From positions 18,846,347 to 18,910,346 of the forward strand of contig OX637337.1 of NCBI GenBank assembly GCA_951799405.1: DNA of 64,000 nucleotides. Direction: 5' to 3'. The notes beneath the pieces were generated by a model. That model was given only the letters and a program-made list of their open reading frames with translations, was not told where the DNA came from and did not search any database. This stretch comes from Agapetus fuscipes. Its lineage: Eukaryota > Arthropoda > Insecta > Trichoptera > Glossosomatidae. Below are positions 33,163-42,608 of the stretch, piece by piece. A program made the position numbers and the translations under genes. The first letter of the stretch is position 1. Every line of letters starts with the position of its first letter.

Positions 33163-33405
33163 TCTATAATCTACAATCTTAATATGATAAACTACATTTA
33201 AGATTCATAATAAATACATTTCATTATATTTGCTTATACATGCCGCATGTGGACTCACAACATAAAAACCCAATCTCAAATGAACATAAGCCCTGCAACT
33301 CTTGCTGACCTTTCCTGAAACAGGTGTGACTTTGGCAAAGTTAACCATTTTTGTATAGTATGGGTGGTCAGCTACATACCAACCATTAAATCAAGGAAAA
33401 TTGAC
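33163..33405 (-). repeat. Repeat A copy, subfamily 1
   Basis: Minus-strand order is complete: TCCTTGATTTAATGGTTGG, GACCACCCATACTAT, TTCATTTGAGATTGGGTTTT, CACATGCGGCATGTATAAGC, and a TAGATTATAGAT end touching LINE-3. Confidence 0.8.
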
Positions 33406-33426
33406 ATCATGATTTATTATTAAATT

Positions 33427-33585
33427 CAGGTCTTATGTTCATTTGAGATTGGGTTTTTATATTGTAGGTCCACATGCGGCATGTGTTAGCGCGAAATTAT
33501 ACATGTCTGCTCGTGGAAATGCGTTTAATATGAATCTTAAATGATATATATCTTTGCAGCTTAGATTTAGATTTAGATGATACCA
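33427..33585 (+). repeat. Repeat A, 3' part, opposite to its neighbour
   Basis: Runs from GTCTTATGTTCATTTGAG to CTTAGATTTAGATTTAGATG. With 33163-33405 it forms an inverted pair that could fold back. Confidence 0.8.
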
Positions 33586-33618
33586 AACCTCAAAAGAAGT
33601 TAGCTTATGTGACTTTAA

Positions 33619-33732
33619 ACGACGTTACCATGTTGAAAGCACCGGTTCTCATAGATCACCGAAGTTGAGCAACATTGGGCGTGGACAGTACTTGGATGGG
33701 TAACCGCTCAGGTACACCGCGTGTCGTTGGCA
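33619..33732 (+). ncRNA. 5S-rRNA-derived SINE head, not a 5S gene
   Basis: Aligns end to end with arthropod-type 5S rRNA by eye, with scattered substitutions (for example AGTTGAGCAACATTGGGC where 5S has AAGCAGC-type sequence). Continues directly into a tRNA-like unit and has no T-run terminator after it, which marks it as a SINE promoter. Confidence 0.85.
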
Positions 33733-34055
33733 TCTTGGACCGGTCCGTAGTCCGTAGTGGCAACTTCGGACTCGTAAATGGAAGGTTGTGGATTCGGATC
33801 CCGGCGGAGCACAAAAATATACCATTTATATTTCGAATGTGCTCTTCGCTGGGTTGAAAAATTCATAAACCTTTACCAATAACCGGTCACCAAAGGTCCA
33901 TCCAGCCTTACAGCAACTGGGTCTTGCTTGAGTATTGGCGCTTTGTAGCGACGACCAAGCTCGTACACCTCTGCGGCACTACAACAAGTGTCATAGACCC
34001 CTAGAGTCATTAGAATCTAGGGAGTCTCCCGCACAGGATTTCTTAAAAAAAAAAA
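33619..34055 (+). repeat. Full composite SINE: 5S head, tRNA-like unit, body, tail I
   Basis: 5S-like 33619-33732 (CACCGGTTCTCATAGATCAC, GTACTTGGATGGGTAACCGC, ACCGCGTGTCGTTGGCAT) covers nearly the whole 5S length, including the internal promoter blocks. The tRNA-like unit 33737-33813 begins GGACCGGTCCGTAG and has a B-box-like GGATTCGGATCCC. The body 33814-33960 has CATCCAGCCTTACAGCAACT. Tail I 33961-34048 ends GGAGTCTCCCGCACAGGATT, then poly-A. It would be transcribed by polymerase III and moved by a LINE-1-type enzyme; this is inference from family knowledge. It disrupts a Harbinger-like MITE. Confidence 0.9.
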
Positions 34056-34454
34056 CAGATGAAAAAACTACCCACGCAATTGACATAAGCGCGTTATTTT
34101 CACCAACCCTAAGAGAAAAATAATACAAATTGTGTGTCTTTACCAAACCATAGCTACGCTTTTATCTTCACAAATTTTCAAGCTACGAATCCTTTATAAT
34201 TTGTTTTTCCTCGAGACTTTGATCCAATATTCATCAGTTGTAATTCTAGAATTTCTCGCCTCATCTCAGATTCTCTCTGTGAGAACATCTTCCCACTGTA
34301 ATTCCAGAACAAAAAACTGGAGATATGGTTCCATCACACTTAAGTATATTTTACGACGCAGATTTTTATCAGTGACGGTATAAAATGATAATTTACAACT
34401 TTTCTGAAATAGAATTCTATACAATAAATGTATTTTAGTGTTTATTACAGGTCT

Positions 34455-34875
34455 TTAGTGTAGAAGTGAGCGCTTTGAGCTCAATTTAAAAAGGTACTGT
34501 GTTCGATCTCACAGAGGGACATAAAAAATATCACTTCTATTTTTATCTTCAATTTTACTTGCAAAGATATTATATTGATATTAAAAGCTTATAATTTAGG
34601 AATCCCACAAACAGTCACATGTAAGTTCGTACTTACACATGCTGAGTGTTAACATGGAGGTCCAGCCTCATACCAACCTATTCGTAAAAGAACGCTTCCA
34701 TTAACAAAATATATTTTACTTTGATGAGAAAAAATATCATGATTCCAAAGATTCATCCAGCATTTCAGGAACTAGGTTTTTTTAAAATAGTGGTTATTAG
34801 TGACGACCAAGATGCAGAGAGTTCTCGAGGTGTGATGCTCACAAAAAGAACGTTCAAGAATAAATCCGACTAATG
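34455..34875 (+). repeat. Old composite SINE, tail II, split by Repeat A
   Basis: A degenerate tRNA-like head (GTGTTCGATCTCACAGAGGG, 34498-34517), then after the Repeat A insertion a body fragment (GATTCATCCAGCATTTCAGG) and tail II (TTCTCGAGGTGTGATGCTCA, CAAAAAGAACGTTCAAG). Confidence 0.55.
34559..34692 (-). repeat. Repeat A, internally deleted
   Basis: Minus strand starts AGGTTGGTATGAGGCTGGAC, jumps to CACATGCTGAGTGT-complement blocks and GTAAGTACGAACTTACATGT, and ends near TTGCAAAGATATT. The middle third is missing. Confidence 0.65.
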
Positions 34876-35006
34876 TTTGTTACGGTTGTAGACTATTTCT
34901 TAACGCTTCAAGCTTGATTTCACTCAGTACTGGGTTTGAGTTCCTAACTTCTTAGTTGGGAACTAAAACCTTCAAAAAAAGAAATTCAATTTTTTTTTTT
35001 TTTTCT

Positions 35007-35160
35007 TTAACGTAGTTTAATTTTCACAATAATATTTTATATCTCGAGCACTTACGACCTTCAATACTCAGGTCATTATCAAGAGTGGTTAAACTACGTT
35101 TGAGAAAAAAATAATTTTATTTTAAATAAAATGAATTTTCACTGTGCGAATACACAAACT
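35007..35160 (-). mobile_element. Penelope-type foldback remnant
   Basis: AACGTAGTTTAA faces TTAAACTACGTT. Between them, on the minus strand, CCTGAGTATTGAAGGTCGTAAG resembles a decayed hammerhead core with a GACC/GGTC stem. Followed by TGAATTTTCACTGTGCGAAT, the family's outer block. Related to 42271-42413. Confidence 0.5.
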
Positions 35161-35673
35161 TTCAAAATCTAAAATATGATTCAGTTGTAAAAAGTATCTA
35201 CTCTAGAAATATTTTTTATTCAATTTTTTTTAATCAAACTTACAGCAACAAGGTATTGTTTGATTTGATGAAATAGTGCTTTATCACAATAACTGGTTGA
35301 AAAAGATGTTGCATTCAAAACAAAAGGCTTGCATTTGGACCCAACGGTGTCAGGAGTTATTTCCAATTTTGCTATATATATACATCATACTTAAGTTGTA
35401 ATGCCAGAAATGTGTGTACTACCTTTACAAAAATTTTCAACCTGTGAAAATTTTTCTCATTTTTTCATTAAAATATGGCTTTCTCCTCTAAAAAGATGTA
35501 GAAAGTCTTTGGCATACGCTTCAATTTAATAAAATGTTGATCTTTAGTTCTAAGCCCCAAGTACATTACTATTAAACGAAACTATAGCGTTCTTTAAAAA
35601 ATATTGGAAACATTAACACTAATTAGAGGCACTGTTTTATTTTTCATACATTCTTTGGTTGACTTAATTGCAG

Positions 35674-35825
35674 AGTTTAAACGTAAATTTGTATGCTAGG
35701 ACTACTGAGAAGGGATAAGTTTTTCCGAGGGTCGTATCTGTCGTACATAATTCCAGTCGCATTAGGGGTGAGGAATTTACGCGGGTTCAGTTTTGTCAAC
35801 GGCAGTGTTGGAGAGGACCCACAAG
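35674..35825 (+). CDS. Candidate 5' coding exon, function unknown
   Basis: An acceptor-like TTGACTTAATTGCAG ends at 35673 and a strong donor CAAG/GTGAGG lies at 35825/35826. The frame from ATG 35693 gives 44 codons: MLGLLRRDKFFRGSYLSYI, then PVALGVRNLRGFSFVNG and SVGEDPQ. The local composition is GC-richer than the flanks. If unspliced, the frame stops seven codons later. I recognise no domain, and chance cannot be excluded for so short a frame. Confidence 0.3.
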
Positions 35826-35869
35826 GTGAGGCGGGAGATTTATAACTTAGTAATTTACCCGCAAGTTAG

Positions 35870-36495
35870 TGTTGATTCATGAACATTCCTAATAAAAAAA
35901 ATAACAAATGAAACGAAAAAAAACGTTGAAGTGAAGATTAAAAACAATTAAAAATTATTATCGGGTCAATCATTAAGTTGGTAGAATGCTTAAATAAAGC
36001 CACTTAAGAAGTTGCTCTTTTGCAGTAGTATGTATAGCTAAGTAAGTTTTCTCTTATACAATTATGTGCCAAAATATAAGCACCAAAGAAAACAAATACC
36101 TTGGTTTGGTACCTACTAAATTTTATGAAAATAGAGGAGTGAGTGTGCTGCGGTGTGCAATTTTTAAAGACAAAATTTAGGTTACAAGTAAGAACTTGTA
36201 CTGAAAATAAATTATTTGAATCTCTCATTCTTTCTTGTTACTTGACAAAAGCTTAGAATAAAAAGAACCCCCCGTAAAAAATGCTTCACTTTTACCAATA
36301 ATTAAAAAAAAATACGGAAAGCAAATAAAGATTCAAAGCTTATTCCTGTTCTTCGGTTCTAAGGTCGGATATAACCAAATATGGCAATCTAGAATTTAAA
36401 TAATATATATATAGATCCATGTGGGGACACAGAAAATGTCATTCTTTGTGGTTCCATGTGAGTATTTATCTCATTTAAGAAAAAACCTTGATTGA
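35870..36495. other. AT-rich stretch, nothing recognised
   Basis: No family repeat or supported gene. Confidence 0.35.
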
Positions 36496-36497
36496 TA

Positions 36498-36990
36498 GAT
36501 TCCTTGACTAATCGCTGCCTTAGTTCTTGTTTGCCGTACCTATAGAGTATAGACCATTAAGCTTATTTTACATGAGCAATGTTTGCATGTGAACTGGACC
36601 AATGTGTCTTATGAAAACAGGAAATTGATTTAAAAAATATTTAAAATAACTCTCACATTATCGAGTTTTACGTTTTTTCTTAGCTCAGATTGTGTAGAAT
36701 TTGATTCTTAAGACAACTGCATTAAAAAGTCATATTTGACAAAATTGGTCTATACGGCAAAAAAGAACTGAGGAGCGTAATAGCTTGGTATGAGGCTGAC
36801 TTTTTGCTGTTGGAACTTGGTCACTCCGGAGTCAGAGAAAGGCGGCAGGAGCTGAAGGGTTCATTTTAGGTTTGGTTTATTTTGTAAGTACACATGCCGT
36901 ATGTGTAAGAGCGAACTAATACGTGTCTGGTTGTGTGCATACATTTTATATGAATCCTAAATGTAAATATATGTTTGAAACGTTTAATAT
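36498..36990 (+). repeat. Repeat A copy interrupted by a MITE
   Basis: GATTCCTTGACTAAT before and TAATAGCTTGGTATGAGGCT after the MITE rebuild the standard Repeat A start (CCTTGACTTATAGGTTGG). The rest runs to ATGAATCCTAAATGTAAATA. Confidence 0.8.
36513..36777. mobile_element. MITE, 4-bp-TSD family, copy with TAAT duplication
   Basis: 265 bp, CGCTGCCTTAGTTCTTGTTT to the complement of CGCTCCTCAGTTCTTTTTT. TAAT at 36509-36512 and 36778-36781. The Repeat A host supplies the empty-site sequence and fixes the ends. Orientation is opposite to the 27706 copy. Confidence 0.88.
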
Positions 36991-37297
36991 AGATTAACGG
37001 TACTTTTTTCTTTGTTATAAAGTCGTAATACATTTTTTTCCTTCCATCTATTACATTGCTGATTATTGTTGTTAGGCTATACCACCAAATAGATACTAAG
37101 CTCTTGTGTGTGGTAAGAGTATATGAGGATATATCTTCCCAACTTAGATTACATGTAGGTACCTATGATAGCGTTCACTTTTATGAATTTTTATTCCAGG
37201 GGTATTTTTGCACGTAAGGTCCAGGGGTCGCAGTTTATAAGTGTTTGCGTTGATAGGGCGCGTGGTCCGTAGACCCTATAAATCAACCCTCGAAGGC

Positions 37298-38444
37298 CAT
37301 GCGTGGATAGCGCGTCACGATAAATCAGTCACAGACAACCCGTCCACAGCTTGGCTATGGACAAAAAGGTCACACAACAGTTCGTCCACACGACTTTTTG
37401 GTCAGCTACATTATACAGCTCCATCGCAGAAAATTTTCTCTCCAAAAAAGAACTTTAACTTTAATAAACTGCCATTTCAAACCATATTTGTCGGTGTTAT
37501 GGCCGTGGGGGTCGACTAGCGTATTTGGAACAGAGTAACGTTGCTTCGAATCACGTCTGGCCCATTTGACAATAACTTCGACCCTGGTTCAAAAGATGCC
37601 ATTGCATACACAAAAGTTTCTGCTTTCGTATGAGGACAGGCACTTTACCCACCTCCACCCACCAAGTTCATACAACTCATGCGGAGTCGCTTCACTTGGT
37701 GATACTTCACTTGCAATGTTGTTTTGGCGGCGGAAGGCCTTCCCGTTGAAGTTAATCAGCTAAAGTTACTCTACTCAAGAAAGGAAAAAGAGAATCCTCA
37801 AATCAGGGGCTAACGCATGACTCTAAGAAGTCCCACCCTCCCCAGAACGTCGAGGTTACTGAAGCTAATGTGCCTGACGAGAGCCCTTCATTGACGTGTA
37901 TCAAACGAGTTGCCATCCGAGCTGAGCGCAGTATGAGGACAACTCGCTCCCCCAGTTCTTGTTTATCGTATACGCCAATCTTGTCAAATATGACTTTTTC
38001 ATGCAGTTGTCTTATGAATCAAATTCTACACAATCTGAGCTAAGAAAAACCGTAAAACTCGATAATATGAGAGTTCTTTTAAATATTTTTAAAATAAATT
38101 TCTTGTTTTCATAAGACACATTGGTCCAGTACACATGCAAACATTGCTCATGTAAAATTTTCTCAAAAGCGTATACGACAAACAAGAACTAAGGCAGCGA
38201 ACTGGCCAGGCAAAATTGGTTGGTGAATTGCATTCCTCTTCACAAATATGTTTTTTATAACAATATTGTATGTGATTGAAATGTCGCTGACCAAAAGTTG
38301 TGTGGACGAATTGTCCGTGACTGATGTGTCTGTGGACGAGAGACCAAAATTTCGTTGACTAAACAGCAGTGCGGACGGAATGTCGTGTGAACAATTTGTC
38401 GATGGCCGAGTTGTCTGTGGGCCGATTTGCCGTAGAACGCATGG
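37298..38444. mobile_element. Long inverted-repeat element with degenerate subrepeats
   Basis: CCATGCGT at the left edge and ACGCATGG at the right bound two opposing arms (about 37298-37410 and 38281-38444). The arms are built from degenerate copies of a unit like GTGTGGACGAATTGTCCGTG. The blocks CGTCCACACGACTTTTTGGT and ACCAAAAGTTGTGTGGACG pair. The core includes a later MITE. No transposase seen; an open frame on the left arm (37241-37519) has no domain. Confidence 0.55.
37945..38199. mobile_element. MITE, 4-bp-TSD family, copy with AACT duplication
   Basis: 255 bp, nearly identical to 27706-27965 over most of its length. AACT at 37941-37944 and 38200-38203. Nested in the long inverted-repeat element. 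Confidence 0.88.
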
Positions 38445-38535
38445 AGATAGATGGAGGTAGTAGTGGCCTTTTGATGGTGAGTGAGGGTAGAAATAGAAAA
38501 GAAGACGGGGAGTAAGTAATAGGCGGAGATCAGTG

Positions 38536-38734
38536 GTATTTCACCTCAGTACCTCGAGTATAAACCATTGCGTAAATCTCACCTCGACTGCGTAGATTAA
38601 AGATGTATAGAATAAACGACAGCGCTCCTCTAGAGTCATATAATTTTCATACATTTTTTTGGTTTACGCCATCGAGAATTACGCCATGTTCACGGAATGC
38701 TTTATACTACGTGCTGAGTAGTATTTCACCTCAG
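38536..38734. mobile_element. Small inverted-repeat element between 14-bp direct repeats
   Basis: GTATTTCACCTCAG occurs at 38536-38549 and 38721-38734. Between them, CGAGTATAAACCATTGCGTA opposes TTTATACTACG. Same general design as 6060-6262. A 14-bp duplication is longer than usual for a MITE. Confidence 0.45.
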
Positions 38735-38844
38735 GTATAGAAATGCTTTTTAGGATCACATTATGCGGGTATATCTACATATTATTTGGAGGTAGTATCT
38801 TTCAAAAATAAAAATGAAACAAACATATTTTGTTTTTTAGTGTT

Positions 38845-38965
38845 GATCTATTAACACAGTGAAAGTCCATTTTTAATTCTTTAAAATTCAAATGGGTAAA
38901 ACATAGTTTTATTAATAATTGAATTCAAACTATGTTTTACCCATTTGAATTTTTAAACAATAATT
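38845..38965. mobile_element. Foldback-family remnant
   Basis: CACAGTGAAAGTCCATTTTT (complement of the family's outer block) followed by a 27-bp inverted repeat, ATTCAAATGGGTAAAACATA and complement, around a 17-bp loop. Confidence 0.55.
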
Positions 38966-39472
38966 AAACATATTTTGATTTATCATTTCATTTAAATGTT
39001 TTCATGAATCAGTCATCCCATAGTTTGCAACAAAAACATTCTGACAAGGAAAGTTTTATGCAATTTGTTAATTTAAATGTAGAGTTACGGTCTTTTGAAA
39101 AGTTTTCCAGAAACTTCTTCAGAGTCTCTTATTTCATTGAAACCAACTTGGAAAACATTCTTACTTAGTTTTACACCCAATAATTATTTTTATTGAGTAA
39201 CTGAATCGTGTAGATACTGTAAAACCTCAAATACTTGCATTTCTCAATGAGTGTTGTAAAAATAGTTAAAGTTAAAGTATAACAAGAGACTTTGTCCCGT
39301 GACGTAATTATTTATTAAATTTAAATCATCCCTTTCTATAAGATAAATAAGTACGCTCTCTTAAAAAGGTAAGGCTACAGTCACAAACAAATAACCGACG
39401 ATATTTTGATACGACAGAACTCTTTGGTGACGACAGGCCTATCTGGCAGGCGTCCTTTTTCCAAGGCAACGC

Positions 39473-39511
39473 TGGCACATGAAAAAGGGACCAGTGGCAC
39501 ATGAAAAAGGG
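39473..39511 (+). repeat. Short tandem repeat, 22-bp unit, 1.8 copies
   Basis: TGGCACATGAAAAAGGG occurs twice in a row with a 5-bp spacer. Confidence 0.6.
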
Positions 39512-40040
39512 CCTTTCCACCCCTTCAGGTCGCTATCTGCACCCTTAGGACGTGAGAGGTGATATTTCATTTTGAGGGGCAGTCAACGTTATCGCAAACT
39601 AACACAATTATGCTCACCTTCAACTGATAGCTGTCGCCCGGATAGCTCGTATTTTTGGGATTTTTTTTCAGGATTATTTATGTGTTTGGAAATGTGTATA
39701 AGAGTATTCAAATGTGTTCAAATAAGGGTGTTGCTACCCTTGAGCTCTAGTATTTGTTTGTGTTTTTTGTGAAATGATATTCAAATTTGTAGGAATAAAA
39801 GGTTTTTGCCCGAAATATTTTGAGAATGTTAAATTTATTTATAAGTATAGTAACTTTTACAGTTTTTTTTGTTACTTATACATAACTATTTATTGCTTGT
39901 TTTTGAACTTATTTTTACAAAAGCTTAATTTGTAGTTCAGGAATCAAAACAAAAACGATCGAATTTTCAAAAAAATATGATTTCTTTTAGTTGTAGGTAA
40001 AAATGCTATTTTTCATTAATTGACGAGACAAAGAAATATA

Positions 40041-40422
40041 TCTGTACCTTAGAGCATAAACAACGGAAGTCCACTTTTTTGCGTTTTTGAGTTAATGATG
40101 CAGAAATTATTATAATTAGCTGTTCTATAAGGGGTAAAAATATTGGAGTCCTCGGACTCATAGTTACTGAGATATCAAGTGTAATAAATATGGGATGCAC
40201 ATAAAAGTGCGAGCATAAACCACGTAAGTTCCACATACGTTGTTCACATTACTTCACATTCAATAAATATCGATAAAAGAAGATAAACAGTTTTTACAGA
40301 TCAAAAATATCTCGTCTAGTTTAGAAGTTATGATGGTTTAAAAAAGTGCACATTTTCACTAAAACTCGTCTCCTGCACATTTACTTAATGTGACTACCGT
40401 TGTTTATGCTCTAAGGTACAGA
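40041..40422. mobile_element. 382-bp MITE with TA target duplication
   Basis: Inverted ends TCTGTACCTTAGAGCATAAA are identical for at least 26 bp. TA flanks both sides. An internal partial copy of the end (GAGCATAAACCACG) lies at about 40212. It shares an ATATCTCAGTAAC motif (minus strand) with the MITE at 3692. Confidence 0.8.
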
Positions 40423-40499
40423 TATTATGAAATGTTGCAGCGGAAACTTTGTAGAGCTCAGAATTTACCAGAGATTTTTCATCAACACATTGTTTACGA

Positions 40500-42104
40500 A
40501 ACTGGTCGTATATGATTGAATTCTAAATGCAACCACACACAATTAATTTTGTATACATATATTTATGTTTTAATTATATTCCCTTAGTTAAATTCTCACA
40601 ATACACTCGCAAAACTAAGACAAATTTTAAATACAAACGAAAACTAAAACAATTTCTTACCGTAAGAGTTGTTTCCATAATAAAAACACCATTCTACATT
40701 TTTTTTTCGTGAATTATTTTGATAATAATTCAAAACTTTTTCAATTAGAACCTTAAAAAAATCTGCGAAAAAAGTACACGGAAAGATAAGGGATGGAAAG
40801 CGAGAAAGGAAACTCGTTTGAATAAAGATTCGATAGACGATAGCTGACAAGCGAAAGAAAAACAAAAGCAGATCGTTGAGACAATTCAAAAAAGTTGTTT
40901 TATGTCGTCAATTTGTCACTTCAGGCTCGACATATTTTTCTTTGACCTTCTTTTGATCTTGAATAAAAGAAGAAATGAAAAATAGGCAAAGAGGAGTTGG
41001 AAATCCTTCACATCTACGAATATATTATCCAGTTAAAATAGTTCTTTTTATTTTGTGAAAAGGTATTTTTTCTCAATGTCTTTTTTTTGGTTTTAAATAA
41101 CCTGAGAGAATGGTTTGAATAATAAATAAGTAAGGAAAAAGGGTTTTAATGTATGTATGTAAATATACTTTGTATGTACATTTAATACATGCGTGAAAAT
41201 ACTTTAAATGGGTTTCCGGTTTTTCTTCTCCATTTAAACATAAGTGGACCGCAAAATAAAATAATTGGAATTCACCTTATTATTCAGTTGGTTTCCCTGA
41301 AAGGTATTTCTTTTATCTTTTGAATTACGCAATTTTTAATTCCAATAAAAAAATTTGGAATTTCAGTTTCTTCTTGGAAAAATCTGTATCAATAGTTTAT
41401 CAAAATAAGGTTTTTTTTATTTCAAGGAATGAAACATTATTAAAAAAAATACATGTATTTGTGTCAATATCTTAAGCACGTATTTTCTATGTTAATGATA
41501 AAATATGTGACTTTAAGAACATATTTTGCCTACATGTATATTTCTAATTTTGCAGACTGGTAGTAGTCATAGTACTTAAAAATGAAGATGCAATATTCAT
41601 TGAAAAAATATTATTTTTATTAAAATTAAGCATCTTTTCAAAGCAAATTGTTGATGTAATAGTGAGGTCAATTCTTAATTTCGAAAAAGCAAAAAAACAT
41701 TTTTTCTAATTTTTTGGAACAATTAATGTCACTGCATCACGTTGCAGATATAAAAACATAATGCCTTCGTTAAGCTCACGTAATCTTGGGGATAAAGCTA
41801 CAAAAAGTGCTACGTTTTCGTAGCAGCAGACGCGTGGACGTGTCAGAAGGAAATCTTGGCGTAGAGCTTTTGCCAAACACCGCGCACTGAGTCGCTACGC
41901 TAACGGACACATTGTATGTCGTAGACCAGGAGCGGCCAATTTTTTTTTTCTCTTTTGTATAAATGTACCTAGTTCAAAAATGTCTTGGAGCAGAATATAA
42001 CCAATTATAAGTTTGCAAATAACACACTTACTAATTATTAAAAAAAATATTTATCATTATTTTATGTTAACAACAATCTGTCAATGTCATTCCCGATATA
42101 AAAA
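40500..42104. other. AT-rich stretch, nothing well supported
   Basis: A GC-richer block at 41760-41940 has several ACGC/GTAGC motifs but no resolvable element or gene. Confidence 0.35.
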
Positions 42105-42214
42105 AAGGCAAGAGTTACAGAGTTTGTTTTTGAGGTTTAGGTTTTAATTAGGTAAGGACGCATTCAGCATGTGTAGGTGTGAACTTACAAACATATATCT
42201 ATTAGATTTTGTAG

Positions 42215-42440
42215 GGTTTGTGTATTCACACAGTGAAAATTCTTTTTTTTTTTTTTTTTTTTTCTCCAATCTAGTTTTATTTTCATATTTTCTACGTCAA
42301 GCACTTTCGACCTTCAATACTCAGATCATTATCATTATATTCTTGATAATGACCTGAGTATTGAAGGTCGAAAGTGCTTGAGGTAGAAAATATATTGTGA
42401 AAATAAAACTACGTTTTCGAAAAAAAACAAAAAAAAAAAA
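42215..42440 (-). mobile_element. Penelope-type foldback inside Repeat A
   Basis: Inverted arms 42271-42413 centre near 42342 and carry GCACTTTCGACCTTCAATAC and its complement. A T run and the outer block TTCACACAGTGAAAATTC flank the left; an A run flanks the right. Confidence 0.65.
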
Positions 42441-42480
42441 ATATATCTGCTTGTTGGGATGCACTTCATATGAATCCTTA

Positions 42481-42608
42481 GGCCCGGTATTTTCAACGTT
42501 AGCATACGTGACTTTAAGCTGATAATAAAAACTACCCACATGATTGCCATAAGTGCGTCCTTTTCATACAGTATAAAGTCGCTATGCTAACGTTGAAAAT
42601 ACCGGGCC
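42481..42608. mobile_element. PIF/Harbinger-like MITE, 128 bp, TTA duplication
   Basis: Inverted ends GGCCCGGTATTTTCAACGTT extend about 36 bp with few mismatches. TTA at 42478-42480 and 42609-42611. The TTA target and GGCCCGG start fit the Tourist-type group. Confidence 0.8.

Larger units (their letters stand above)
33593..34110. mobile_element. Harbinger-like MITE interrupted by the composite SINE
   Basis: GTTAGCTTATGTGACTTTAA before the SINE and AAAACTACCCACGCAATTG, ACATAAGCGCGTTATTTTCA after it match, in order, the interior of the intact MITE at 42481-42608 (GTTAGCATACGTGACTTTAA; AAAACTACCCACATGATTG). The outer inverted repeats are lost. Confidence 0.65.

Noticed and set aside
33159..33210. 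Upstream extension of the LINE-3 frame
   Set aside because: The frame stays open for some codons, but the sequence there is the TTAGA-like tail and 3' end of a Repeat A copy.
33619..33732. 5S rRNA gene
   Set aside because: No terminator follows; the segment runs on into a tRNA-like unit and a SINE body, and the same composite recurs at 15385-15835.
37241..37519. 92-codon open frame
   Set aside because: It lies on the subrepeat arm of an inverted-repeat element, and the open frame follows from the GC-rich subrepeats.
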